51,893 bases of DNA, from positions 1 through 51,893 of the forward strand of contig NZ_BFFO01000010.1 in the NCBI RefSeq assembly GCF_003116835.1. Direction: 5' to 3'. This DNA is from Lactococcus termiticola (GTDB lineage: Bacteria; Bacillota; Bacilli; Lactobacillales; Streptococcaceae). The position numbers and the translations under genes were made by a program. The notes under the pieces are model-generated. The model worked only from the letters and a program-made list of their open reading frames with translations. It made no database searches and had not been told where the DNA came from. Shown here one piece after another: positions 17,186 to 25,514 of the stretch. Each line of letters begins with the position of its first letter. Position 1 is the first letter of the stretch.

Positions 17186-18094
17186 CTAATCTAAATTTCT
17201 CAGTCCTTCTAATTGTTTCTCAAAAATCTCCGGCACATCCACCTGAAAGGCCATCTCCTCGCCCGTCGACGGGTGCACAAAGCCCAGTGTCTCCGCATGG
17301 AGGAACTGGCCAGCATTCGGCGTCAAGGTCTTGCGTGGTCCGTAGAGCGGGTCGCCCGCAAGCGGATGGCCAATATAGGCCATGTGGACCCGAATCTGGT
17401 GGGTCCGGCCGGTCTCGAGCTGGAGGGCGACCAGATTATAGCCGGATTCAAAGCGTTCTAAAACCTCAAAATGCGTGATGGCAGGCTTGCCATCAGCGAC
17501 AACGGCCTGCTTCTTCCGGTCTTTTTTATTTCGACCGATAGGGGCCTCGATGGTCCCCTTGTCATTGGGGAGATTGCCGTGGACAATGGCCAAATAACGG
17601 CGCTGGTTGCTCTTGGCCTTGAGCTGACAAGCTAGAGCCTCATGGGCCATATCATTTTTGGCAATCATCAGAAGACCACTCGTATCCTTGTCAATCCGGT
17701 GGACGATGCCAGGCCTGATGACGCCATTAATAGAAGAAAGGTCTTTGACCTGATACATGAGGGCATTGACCAGGGTGCCTGAGGCGTGGCCAGCTGAAGG
17801 ATGGACGACCATGCCCTGGGGCTTATTGACCACAGCGACGTCCGCATCCTGATAGACGATGTCGAGTGGAATATCCTCGGCCTGGATGTCGAGGACTTCT
17901 ACTTCTGGCAGTTCATAGTCAATCTGGTCGTTTTCCTTGACGGCGTACTTGGCTTTCTTCTGCTCGCCGTTGACGAGTATCTTGCCTTCTTTGATGAGGT
18001 CATTGATAAGCGTCCGTGAGACCTCGCTCATATTGGCAACGGCCTTGTCCAGCCTCAGACCTGCATTTTCTTTATTGATGCTAATTTTAGGCAT
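17186..18094 (-). CDS. rluD: 23S rRNA/tRNA pseudouridine synthase, RluD type
   Basis: This 302-residue enzyme isomerises uridines in structured RNA. An N-terminal S4 domain (about 12-58) is followed by the RluA-family catalytic domain, with Asp135 in HRIDKDTSG as the nucleophile and the conserved RTHQIRVH segment. Length is normal. Its start overlaps lspA by 8 bases, the lspA-rluD pairing common in Firmicutes, so it is translationally coupled. Whether it acts on helix 69 (RluD) or other sites is not visible from sequence alone. Confidence 0.93.
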   Translation of the reverse strand: MPKISINKENAGLRLDKAVANMSEVSRTLINDLIKEGKILVNGEQKKAKYAVKENDQIDYELPEVEVLDIQAEDIPLDIVYQDADVAVVNKPQGMVVHPSAGHASGTLVNALMYQVKDLSSINGVIRPGIVHRIDKDTSGLLMIAKNDMAHEALACQLKAKSNQRRYLAIVHGNLPNDKGTIEAPIGRNKKDRKKQAVVADGKPAITHFEVLERFESGYNLVALQLETGRTHQIRVHMAYIGHPLAGDPLYGPRKTLTPNAGQFLHAETLGFVHPSTGEEMAFQVDVPEIFEKQLEGLRNLD

Positions 18095-18545
18095 TCTTCT
18101 CTTCCTTATCTGCTAGAATGGCGATGAACAAGAGCACAAAGCCGATGGACAGGAGGCTGTCCGCAATATTAAAAATTGGGAAATTAATAAAAGTCGTCTG
18201 AAACATGTCAACCACAAAGCCCTGATGGGCCCGGTCGATGAAATTGCCCAGGGCTCCAGAGATAATCAGACTCAGGCCAATGAAATAAAAGGCAGAATCT
18301 AATTTTTTCCATAGAAAATAGCCCGCCACAATCACAACAATCGGCGTTAAAATCAGGAAGAACCACTGCTGGCCCTCAAAAGACGACCAGGCCGCCCCAC
18401 GATTTTGCAGGTAGGTCAGCTCCATCAGACCCGGAATAAAAGGCTTGCTCCCCCCAAGCGGGATATTGGCAACAATCCAGCCCTTGAAAAGCTGGTCGGC
18501 CAAGAGGCCAGCGATGACGATAATGACGGCGATAAATTTCTTCAT
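18087..18545 (-). CDS. lspA: Lipoprotein signal peptidase (SPase II)
   Basis: This 152-residue integral membrane aspartyl protease cleaves prolipoprotein signal peptides. It has four hydrophobic helices and the conserved blocks ADQLFKGWI, YLQNRGAAWS, and the catalytic pair in GALGNFIDR and FNIADS. I start it at ATG 18545 (MKKFIAVII). An upstream TTG at 18578 would add 11 residues unlike the family. TGGTAAAAT (hexamer 18553-18558) ends 7 bases before the ATG and there is no SD, predicting a leaderless message. It overlaps rluD by 8 bases. Confidence 0.95.
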   Translation of the reverse strand: MKKFIAVIIVIAGLLADQLFKGWIVANIPLGGSKPFIPGLMELTYLQNRGAAWSSFEGQQWFFLILTPIVVIVAGYFLWKKLDSAFYFIGLSLIISGALGNFIDRAHQGFVVDMFQTTFINFPIFNIADSLLSIGFVLLFIAILADKEEKNA

Positions 18546-18562
18546 AGTTTTTATTTTACCAT

Positions 18563-18588
18563 AAAAAAACAGACTCAAGGCCTGCTTT
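18563..18588 (-). terminator. Terminator after the DUF5648 gene
   Basis: An AAGCAG(G)/(T)CTGTTT hairpin followed by a T-run on the minus strand. The T-run lies immediately before the predicted lspA -10 box. Confidence 0.65.
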
Positions 18589-18599
18589 AAGATTCTATA

Positions 18600-19754
18600 T
18601 TATTGGAATTGAACCGTGTTTCCCTTAGGAGTCGCTGTACTCCAGTTACCATTCAGGCCTGATACAGTCCCTGAGATGCGGAGTGGGTTTGGAGCAGATT
18701 TTCCAACGACAGCATTAGTACTGAAACCATCTGGGAAGACTGCACTAGTGATTGCCCCAAAGCTAGTGGCATTAGCAGTGTGTCTAACTCCGATGTTTGC
18801 AAAGCTTGAATCAGCATGGTCACCATTTTGTTTACCAACGGTTTGGACACGGGCGTAGACGGTTGTATTTGCCATTTTACTATTGATGCCTGAAGTGACC
18901 TTAGTACCATTGACATAGGCTGCATAAGCACCATTAGATTGCAATGTCAAAAGCAATGTATATGAAGTGCCGACTTTAGCTAAACCTGTGTGGGTATATT
19001 GATTGCCTGTTTCTGTTGCACTGCTCACGATGTTTTCAAGCAAGAAGGCCGGTTTGCCTGTATAAGGAGCAGCACCAGCAGCATCGTACTGGATCCCAAA
19101 GGTTACCCCTGCCTGAGCAGTGACAAACTCAATCTTACTGTGGAAGCCTTGACCTGTCCCGTTCAAAGAAACTTGTGCTGTGATGGCATATTCCGCTGCT
19201 GTATTTTTGATTGTGGCAGACCCTTGTGCTGGTGCTGATGGAGCGGAAGGAACGTTAGCGGTTCCTGCATCTGTCGCATACCAGGCAATTCCTTCATAGG
19301 TCCAGCCTTGACCCATCAAGACGCTTTTTTCATTGGCATTGGCAGTGTTGAGGTGGGCACCGATACCAGCCTTCGCATTGAACATCCGGTAGACAGGCAC
19401 CTTACCTCCTGAATGAAAGGCCACACCCTCATAAGTCCAACCTTGTGATGAGAGCACCCTCTTTTCATTGAGGCCTGTTGTAAAGATATGTTCGCCTGAT
19501 TTAGGATTATAGAGTCGATAGACATCTGGTCCTGTGCTTGGCTCATCAAAGGTAACATTATCCTGATGCCAATCTGCACTCAAGCCAGGCAAGGTCTTCC
19601 ATTCGTTATAGCTTGAATAGAGATGCTCTCCTGTTCGAGAATTAAAATTCCGATAGACGGTGTCAGCCTTACTCGATTGAGCAAGAGCAAAACTCGCAAC
19701 AAGGCTAGCCCCTGCGACAAGCCCCAAAACAAGTCCTTTTGATGTTTTTTTCAT
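18600..19754 (-). CDS. Secreted DUF5648-repeat protein with C-terminal beta-rich domain
   Basis: The start is ATG 19754 (SD GGAG, 6 bases), giving 384 residues. A frame continuing upstream lacks a start signal. The signal peptide is MKKTSKGLVLGLVAGASLVA and on to AQSSKA-DT. About residues 33-165 hold three DUF5648-type repeats: YR-FN-RTGEHLYSS, YRLYNPKSGEHIFTTG-NEK, YRMFNAKAGIGAHLNT, each closing with GW-YEG(V/I)A(F/W). These repeats occur in secreted cell-wall-active or adhesive proteins, but their function is not established. Residues from about 185 form a Thr/Gly/Asn-rich beta domain (LLLTLQSNGAYAAYVNG) suggestive of a lectin-like jelly roll. There is no anchor. It has its own extended -10 (TGCTATAAT, 19783-19788) and terminator. 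Function unknown. Confidence 0.8.
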   Translation of the reverse strand: MKKTSKGLVLGLVAGASLVASFALAQSSKADTVYRNFNSRTGEHLYSSYNEWKTLPGLSADWHQDNVTFDEPSTGPDVYRLYNPKSGEHIFTTGLNEKRVLSSQGWTYEGVAFHSGGKVPVYRMFNAKAGIGAHLNTANANEKSVLMGQGWTYEGIAWYATDAGTANVPSAPSAPAQGSATIKNTAAEYAITAQVSLNGTGQGFHSKIEFVTAQAGVTFGIQYDAAGAAPYTGKPAFLLENIVSSATETGNQYTHTGLAKVGTSYTLLLTLQSNGAYAAYVNGTKVTSGINSKMANTTVYARVQTVGKQNGDHADSSFANIGVRHTANATSFGAITSAVFPDGFSTNAVVGKSAPNPLRISGTVSGLNGNWSTATPKGNTVQFQ

Positions 19755-19819
19755 TAGATTCTCCAATCTATTTAATAACTTAATTATAGCATAAACCTTT
19801 GGAGAATAGCTAAACAGAT

Positions 19820-19853
19820 AAAAAAAGCTAAGCAACATTGACTTGCTTAACTT
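19820..19853 (-). terminator. Terminator after htpX
   Basis: An eleven-pair stem AAGTTAAGCAA/TTGCTTAGCTT with a seven-base loop, then a T-run on the minus strand, 3 bases after the htpX stop. Confidence 0.85.
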
Positions 19854-19855
19854 TA

Positions 19856-20848
19856 TCAAAGACTCGAATCATCTACCTGGGCCCCCATGGCCTTCAAAGC
19901 CGCCACCCGCTTCTTGGTCGAAGGGTGGCTGGACAAATCAAGACCAGCAAAGCTCGGATTATAGAAGGCCACCGGCCCAATTGTCTCGCCAAAGTTCTTG
20001 GCCTCAGATTTGGAGCCATAGTGGTCAGCCCCATTTTCCAGGGCAATCAGGGCCTGGGCAATTCCTGTCGGATTCCGGGTAAACTCAACGGCACTCGCAT
20101 CGGCCCTCGACTCCCGCTCTCTTGACATGTAGGACTCGGCAATCTTAGACAAGAAGGGAGCCGCAATCAAGAAGATATAAGAGAGGACAATGATGACAAT
20201 AGCGATAGGATTCGTCCCGTTTGAGTTGTTGCTATCGCTATTTCGTCTGCCGCCACCAAAGAAGAGCATCCGGCTGGCCATAGAGCCGATGATGGCTGTC
20301 GTTGAGGTCAAAGCGACAAGCTTTGTCATTGCCTGTGAGTCGCCGGTCTTGATATGACCAATTTCGTGAGCAATCACGCCCTCGAGCTCTTCACGGGTAT
20401 TGAGCAAATCAAGCAGTTCTTCTGTCACGACGACCATGCTGTTGCCCTTGCTGTCAGCTGAAGCGTAGGCATTACAGACCCCTGAGCCACGGAGGATATA
20501 GACCCGGGGCTGCTGCTCAAGGGCAGCTGCAATGGCCATTTCTTCGACAATGTTTTTGAGTTGACCATTGGTCACTTCGACGGCATCCCCAGCCGGTGCA
20601 GAGAGCAAAATCCGCTCAGCTGAGCCAGAGACGACCGCCATGATAATCAGTGCGACGACCAGGCCGATGCCTGCAAAGACCAGCATTTCCTGGGCCAGCT
20701 GGGCATTGCTCACCCGAGTCGACAGGCCAAAGACCACACCGATAGCGATAACCAAGACCCAGATAATGGCAAAGTTGATGAACCAGGCCACTCTGATGCC
20801 TTGCTCCAGCCGTTTTATTTCAGAACGAAAGTCAGTTCTTTTAGCCAT
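19856..20848 (-). CDS. htpX: Membrane zinc metalloprotease, M48 (HtpX-like)
   Basis: This 330-residue protein is likely to degrade damaged membrane proteins. Two N-terminal membrane helices (about 22-42 and 55-75) are followed by the protease domain, with the zinc motif HEIGH at 161-165, a third helix pair (about 172-195 and 212-235) and the downstream Glu ligand in SRERESRADASAVEFT. The N-terminus (MAKRTDFRSEIKRLEQGIRV) differs from the short form of classic HtpX, so it is best called HtpX-like. A good SD (AAAGGAG) precedes it. It follows lemA on the same strand, a pairing common in Gram-positives. Confidence 0.93.
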   Translation of the reverse strand: MAKRTDFRSEIKRLEQGIRVAWFINFAIIWVLVIAIGVVFGLSTRVSNAQLAQEMLVFAGIGLVVALIIMAVVSGSAERILLSAPAGDAVEVTNGQLKNIVEEMAIAAALEQQPRVYILRGSGVCNAYASADSKGNSMVVVTEELLDLLNTREELEGVIAHEIGHIKTGDSQAMTKLVALTSTTAIIGSMASRMLFFGGGRRNSDSNNSNGTNPIAIVIIVLSYIFLIAAPFLSKIAESYMSRERESRADASAVEFTRNPTGIAQALIALENGADHYGSKSEAKNFGETIGPVAFYNPSFAGLDLSSHPSTKKRVAALKAMGAQVDDSSL

Positions 20849-20874
20849 AAAGCTCCTTTCTTAATAACGAATGT

Positions 20875-20994
20875 GGAAAGCTATGCTTTCCTTATCCGTC
20901 ACCCTTTTTTTGACTTTTGGGCTTCAATGCTCCCTTTGGTCACATTGCAGCCTCAAAAGTCTTAACAAAAAAGCCACGTTTCCCGCAGCCTTTT
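20875..20994 (-). terminator. Three stacked hairpins between lemA and htpX
   Basis: In transcript order: a probable lemA terminator (AAAAGGCTGCG/CGTGGCTTTTT with T-run, 20966-20994), a long imperfect hairpin (18-19 base arms at 20912-20929 and 20943-20961, 1 bulge, 1 mismatch), and GGAAAGC-TAT-GCTTTCC (20875-20891) just before the htpX ribosome site. Some lemA transcripts may read through into htpX. The structures could set the ratio of the two messages. Confidence 0.6.
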
Positions 20995-20999
20995 CTCAC

Positions 21000-21566
21000 T
21001 TAGAAGCTTACTTTAGGTGCTTCTTTAGCCGCTTCATTTTCTACTTCAAACATGGTCTTCTTGTGGTAGCCAAACATGCCGGCAATCAGGACGGTCGGGA
21101 AGACCTCGATGCCGTTGTTGTAGCTCATGACTGAGTCATTGTAAGCTTGACGGGCATAGGCGACCTTGTTTTCAGTTGAAGTCAATTCTTCTTGAAGGCT
21201 CAGGAAGTTTTGGTTGGCCTTGAGGTCTGGGTATTGCTCAGCTACAGCGTTAATAGCAAGGCGGGCTTGTCCCATGGTATCTTGGGCCGCAGCAACGTCT
21301 TGAGCAGAACCGGTCTGGATGGCCTTGCTTGCTGCTGCACGGGCTTCTGTGACCTTGCTAAAGACCGCATCTTCGTGCTTGGCATAGCCCTTGACCGTCT
21401 CTACCAGATTTGGAATCAAGTCATAACGACGCTGGAGCTGGGTAGAGATCTGTGCAAAGGCATTGTCAACACCATTTGACAGGCGGACAAGATTATTACG
21501 TCCTCCGATGAAGAGCCAAAGGACAAAGATAACGATGATGGCAATGATAACGAGTAAGATAATCAT
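21000..21566 (-). CDS. lemA: LemA family membrane protein
   Basis: One N-terminal membrane helix (about 1-20) is followed by a long helical domain with the family blocks GVDNAFAQISTQLQRRYDLIPNLV and YARQAYNDSV-YN. LemA proteins occur next to HtpX-type proteases, with no settled biochemical function. I choose ATG 21566 (188 residues) because GAGG lies 6 to 7 bases before it. A GTG at 21578 would put that ribosome site inside the gene. The promoter has an extended -10 (TGCTATAAT) close upstream. Confidence 0.93.
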   Translation of the reverse strand: MIILLVIIAIIVIFVLWLFIGGRNNLVRLSNGVDNAFAQISTQLQRRYDLIPNLVETVKGYAKHEDAVFSKVTEARAAASKAIQTGSAQDVAAAQDTMGQARLAINAVAEQYPDLKANQNFLSLQEELTSTENKVAYARQAYNDSVMSYNNGIEVFPTVLIAGMFGYHKKTMFEVENEAAKEAPKVSF

Positions 21567-21676
21567 GGGTTTCCTCACTTTCTTTCAATAACTATTATAG
21601 CATAGATGGCTAGCTTTTCTTAGAGATTTCTTGTTGGAAAGCTATTTTTACTTAATCACTGGATTTCAAAGCTCAT

Positions 21677-21704
21677 AAAAAGCCCTGAATCTCTTCAAGC
21701 CTTT
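21677..21704 (-). terminator. Terminator after the DUF6287-like gene
   Basis: AAAG(G)CTTGAA/TTCAG(G)GCTTT stem with one mismatch, then five T on the minus strand, overlapping the stop codon. Confidence 0.65.
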
Positions 21705-22446
21705 AATCGCGATAATAGACATCGTCATTCATGTCAGAATCAATGTTTTGACCCACAGCAACCCAAATCCGTTCCCGGCTACTGTCAGAAGCCTTACTCA
21801 CTTGACGGTCAATATTAGAGACGACTCCGGCCTTAGCAAAAGTTACCATGAAACCAGCAGTGGCCACAGCACCATCTAAGGCAAGCTCACCTTCTTTCCT
21901 TTGACTCGGAGTCAGATAGCGACTATAGGCAGGCTGGGAATTGCCAAAGACTTCAATCTCTTGAGGCTCTCCTTGATCATTGTTCAAGCTTGGAATGTTC
22001 AAGCTGAGACCGCTGACTAGCGCAGAGCCTAGCTCTTGATTGATGCGTGATATTTCCATTTGATTGCCTGAAATCACGAGACGGTCTCCCTGGCTATTTT
22101 CCCAGATGCCTTGGATACTTGCAAAGTTTCCGGCTTGAAGCTGGTCAAAGTTCATGGCTACTGGTGCTTGTTCTGGCTCGTCAAGCTCTTGAGGATTAGC
22201 ATTCTCTCCCGCTTCATCTCCTTCTTCGACTGGCCTTGCCTCTTCAGAGGGCTGAGAGGCAGTCTGGGATTGCTTTGCTGCTGGATTGTTCTGTGAATCA
22301 GCTTCCTTGTTAGGTTTCATAAAGACATATCCTAAGAGCAACAGAGCTACTAAAACAGGGATCCCTACCGGCAACCAAGGCCAAAGCTTTCTTTTTTTCC
22401 TGTCATGGGCATGTTTATGTTTTACATTTTCTCTTTTCCTTTTCAT
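21703..22446 (-). CDS. Membrane-anchored protein with a DUF6287-like domain
   Basis: This 247-residue protein starts at ATG 22446 (AAAGG about 9 bases upstream); a GTG three codons earlier is too close to it. A very basic N-terminus (KRKRENVKHKHAHDRKKRK) leads into one membrane helix (about 23-45), then a Gln/Ser/Glu-rich linker to about 95, and an extracellular domain with MNFDQLQAGNFASIQGIWEN, the DUF6287 pattern seen in streptococcal surface lipoproteins. There is no lipobox cysteine, so the helix is the anchor. The role is unknown. It is a single-gene unit between lemA and the MATE gene. Confidence 0.75.
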   Translation of the reverse strand: MKRKRENVKHKHAHDRKKRKLWPWLPVGIPVLVALLLLGYVFMKPNKEADSQNNPAAKQSQTASQPSEEARPVEEGDEAGENANPQELDEPEQAPVAMNFDQLQAGNFASIQGIWENSQGDRLVISGNQMEISRINQELGSALVSGLSLNIPSLNNDQGEPQEIEVFGNSQPAYSRYLTPSQRKEGELALDGAVATAGFMVTFAKAGVVSNIDRQVSKASDSSRERIWVAVGQNIDSDMNDDVYYRD

Positions 22447-22544
22447 CTGGGACACCTTTCTGATCTAAAGCATTTATTTGACTCTTCTAGGCTGACCTCT
22501 TCTTATCTTAAGTATATCAAGCAAAGGCATTCCCATGAAGCAAA

Positions 22545-22570
22545 ATAAAAAACTCTAAATTATTTTAGAG
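22545..22570 (-). terminator. Terminator after the MATE gene
   Basis: A CTCTAAA-ATAA-TTTAGAG hairpin followed by a T-run, overlapping the stop codon. Confidence 0.8.
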
Positions 22571-23846
22571 CCTTCTGGAAACGCCATTTTAAGAAAATAA
22601 ATCGAAAGAGATTATCCGCAATCACAGCCAACCAAACCCCTTCCAGGCCAAGCCCAAGCAAATGCCCAAAGACAAAGCCAAGCACGACCCGGACAATCAG
22701 CATACCGACCGAGGTCGCTAAAAATGGCAGTCGGGTATTCCCCACACTCTGATGGGCGGCCGTGTAAATCAGCGTGCCGGCTGTAAAAATCGTCGCCAGT
22801 AATGAAAAGAGAATCACCGTATGATTAGCCGAAAGAGCCACAGCATCCTTCGTAAAGAGACGGCCAAGGGCATCGCTGGCCAATAAGATGACAGCCCCAA
22901 CAAGAACCATCATCAAGGCTGTCAACCAATAGCTCTTCCGTACAATCGCCTTCAAACCCTCAGGGTCCTGCTGGCCAAAGGCAGACGCCCCTAGAATAAC
23001 GGTCGCCGTCGCCATCCCAAAGCCTGGCATATAATTAAACTGTGTGATGTTTTCGCCGATAGCATTGCCGGCATAGATCTTGGCCCCAAAACTGATGATT
23101 AAGGCAATCACAATCAAATCGCCAAAACGCATGACCAGGCGTTCAGCTGTCGCCGGCCCACTCAGATGGAGGAGCTCCCGGGAGATTTTTTGTTTCCAAA
23201 AATGGAAACTCACATCAATCTGAGCAGATCGACATTTATTATATAGAAAGAAGGCACCAATAGCCCGGGCTAAAACTGTGCCCAGCCCCGCCCCAATAAC
23301 GCCCCAGTGGAGGCCAAAAATAAAGAGGCCGGCGAAAATAATATTCAGGCCATTGGCGTAAAAGCTCGCCATCATCGGCGTTTTCGTGTCGCCACTAGCC
23401 CGGAGAAATGCTCCGTAGACGGTCATCAGGGCTAGAAATAACATAAAGCCACCGACCAGCATCAGGTAGACCCGAGCCTCGCCAGCCATTGTTCCCCTAG
23501 CTCCGAGGAGGGTCGTCATGGCCCTAGCTCCAATAATGGAAATCAAGCCTAAGAAAATCCCAACCAGCCAAATCAGCTTCTGACTCGAAGCCAAAAGCCC
23601 AGTCGCTTCTCCCGTCTCCTTCTCCCTTGCCCAGGCCCTCGCCAAAAGGCTAGAAATCACAGTCCCAATCGCCACAAAGACCGCCTGGTAAACCGTCAAG
23701 ATATTCCCAGCCAAGGCAACACCTGCCACGGCCGATAGGCTGATTCTCGCCACCAAAAAAGTATCCATCAATGTCATAAGCATCTGAAGGAAGTTTTCAA
23801 CGACGGCGGGGAGGGCGAATTTAAGGATAGATTTAGTTGAGGCCAT
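22560..23846 (-). CDS. MATE family multidrug/toxin efflux transporter
   Basis: This 428-residue protein has about twelve hydrophobic helices in the MatE x2 arrangement. The first MatE half opens with ALPAVVENFLQMLMTLMDTFLVARI and contains ASGDTKTPM, the family's mid-protein signature. The second half shows the matching FGQQDPEGLK and AAHQSVGNTRLP. It exports cationic compounds in exchange for Na+ or H+; the substrate is unknown. The extended -10 TGTTATAAT (hexamer 23853-23858) ends 6 bases before ATG 23846 and no SD exists, so a leaderless mRNA is predicted. It is divergent from nupABC. Confidence 0.92.
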   Translation of the reverse strand: MASTKSILKFALPAVVENFLQMLMTLMDTFLVARISLSAVAGVALAGNILTVYQAVFVAIGTVISSLLARAWAREKETGEATGLLASSQKLIWLVGIFLGLISIIGARAMTTLLGARGTMAGEARVYLMLVGGFMLFLALMTVYGAFLRASGDTKTPMMASFYANGLNIIFAGLFIFGLHWGVIGAGLGTVLARAIGAFFLYNKCRSAQIDVSFHFWKQKISRELLHLSGPATAERLVMRFGDLIVIALIISFGAKIYAGNAIGENITQFNYMPGFGMATATVILGASAFGQQDPEGLKAIVRKSYWLTALMMVLVGAVILLASDALGRLFTKDAVALSANHTVILFSLLATIFTAGTLIYTAAHQSVGNTRLPFLATSVGMLIVRVVLGFVFGHLLGLGLEGVWLAVIADNLFRFIFLKWRFQKALK

Positions 23847-23894
23847 TAAATTATTATAACATTTATTAAAAAGGAAAAAAGTCTATAAATATTA

Positions 23895-23945
23895 TGTAAA
23901 CACTTACAGCTAGCGTTGTCAAAAATCTTCTTATTTTGGTATAAT
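23895..23945 (+). promoter_or_regulatory. nupABC promoter with upstream cre-like palindrome
   Basis: -35 TTGTCA (23916-23921), an 18-base spacer and -10 TATAAT (23940-23945). Just upstream is TGTAAACACTTACA (23895-23908), a TGTAA-N4-TTACA palindrome one mismatch from a CcpA cre. Its position upstream of the -35 would suit activation better than repression. Confidence 0.75.
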
Positions 23946-23990
23946 AAAAGCATATTGTTTTTGTAATTATTCTTATATAAAGGAGCCAAA

Positions 23991-25514
23991 ATGGCCACAG
24001 AAAACGTCATTCAAATGATTGATGTCACCAAGATTTTTGGTGAATTTGTCGCTAACGACAAGATCAATCTTGAGTTGAAAAAGGGCGAGATTCACGCCCT
24101 TTTAGGTGAAAATGGTGCCGGTAAATCAACCCTGATGAACATGCTCTCAGGTCTTCTTGAGCCGACATCTGGTGAAATCCATGTCAATGGCAAGCTGGAA
24201 AAGATTGATTCTCCATCTAAAGCGGCCAAGCTTGGTATCGGGATGGTCCACCAGCACTTCATGCTGGTAGATGCCTTTACGGTAGCTGAAAACATCATCC
24301 TTGGCTCTGAGACCACTAAAGGCCTCAAGCTGGATATGGCGACTGCCAAAAAGCAAATCATGGAACTCTCTGAGAAATACGGTCTTGCAGTTGACCTCGA
24401 CGCCTTGGTCCGTGATATCTCCGTCGGTCAACAACAACGGGTCGAAATCCTCAAGACCCTCTATCGTGGCGCTGACATCCTCATTTTTGATGAGCCGACT
24501 GCCGTCTTGACCCCAAGCGAAATCACAGAACTCATGCAAATCATGAAGAACCTAATCGCTGAAGGCAAGTCTATCATCCTGATTACCCACAAGCTGGATG
24601 AAATCCGGGCGGTCGCTGACCGTATCACAGTCATCCGTCGTGGTGTCTCTATCGAGACCGTCGAGCTTGGTGACAAGACGAACCAAGAGCTGGCTGAAAT
24701 GATGGTCGGCCACTCGGTCAGCTTTGTCACTGAAAAAGAGCCAGCCAAGCCTACTGATGTCGTCCTGGACGTCAAGAACATCGTCGTCCACGAAAAACGT
24801 GGGGCTGAAGCTGTCAAAGGCCTCTCTCTCCAGGTCCGTGCTGGCGAAATTGTCGGTATTGCCGGGATTGATGGCAACGGCCAAACTGAACTCATCCGTG
24901 CCATCACGGGTCTCCAAAAGGTCGAATCCGGCAGTATCATGCTCAAGGGCAAAGACATTACCAATCAACGCCCTCGGAAAATCACTGAGCAGGCCGTCAG
25001 CCACGTCCCTGAAGACCGTCACCGTGATGGCTTGGTCCTCCAGATGACCGTCGCTGAAAACATCGCCCTCCAGACTTACTATAAAGAGCCAATGAGCAAG
25101 TACGGCTTCCTCAACTACAACAACATCAACTCACACGCCCGTGAGCTCATGGAAGAATTTGACGTCCGGGGTGCTGGTGAGCTGGTCCCTGCTTCTGCTC
25201 TGTCAGGTGGGAATCAGCAAAAGGCCATCATCGCCCGTGAAATCGACCGTAACCCTGACCTCCTCATCGTCAGCCAGCCTACCCGGGGGCTTGACGTGGG
25301 TGCGATTGAGTACATTCACAAGCGTCTGGTCCAAGCCCGTGACGAAGGCCGTGCGGTCCTCGTCGTCAGCTTTGAGCTGGATGAAATTCTCAATGTCTCA
25401 GACCGGATTCTTGTCATCCACGATGGCAAGATTCAAGGCGAAGTCACACCTGAGACAACCAACAAACAAGAACTTGGAGTACTCATGGTAGGAGGTAATA
25501 TAAATGAGCACTAA
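23991..25514 (+). CDS. nupA: Nucleoside ABC importer, ATP-binding subunit
   Basis: This 507-residue protein carries two ABC domains in tandem (RbsA/YufO type). The first has GENGAGKST, DISVGQQQR and LIFDEPTAVLTP. The second has the degenerate Walker A GIDGNGQTE and the signature LSGGNQQK, followed by LIVSQPTRGLDVG. A degenerate second site is normal for this group. It energises uptake of nucleosides with NupB and NupC, by analogy with the lactococcal BmpA-NupABC system. SD AAAGGAG precedes ATG 23991. It overlaps nupB by 11 bases. Confidence 0.93.
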   Translation: MATENVIQMIDVTKIFGEFVANDKINLELKKGEIHALLGENGAGKSTLMNMLSGLLEPTSGEIHVNGKLEKIDSPSKAAKLGIGMVHQHFMLVDAFTVAENIILGSETTKGLKLDMATAKKQIMELSEKYGLAVDLDALVRDISVGQQQRVEILKTLYRGADILIFDEPTAVLTPSEITELMQIMKNLIAEGKSIILITHKLDEIRAVADRITVIRRGVSIETVELGDKTNQELAEMMVGHSVSFVTEKEPAKPTDVVLDVKNIVVHEKRGAEAVKGLSLQVRAGEIVGIAGIDGNGQTELIRAITGLQKVESGSIMLKGKDITNQRPRKITEQAVSHVPEDRHRDGLVLQMTVAENIALQTYYKEPMSKYGFLNYNNINSHARELMEEFDVRGAGELVPASALSGGNQQKAIIAREIDRNPDLLIVSQPTRGLDVGAIEYIHKRLVQARDEGRAVLVVSFELDEILNVSDRILVIHDGKIQGEVTPETTNKQELGVLMVGGNINEH

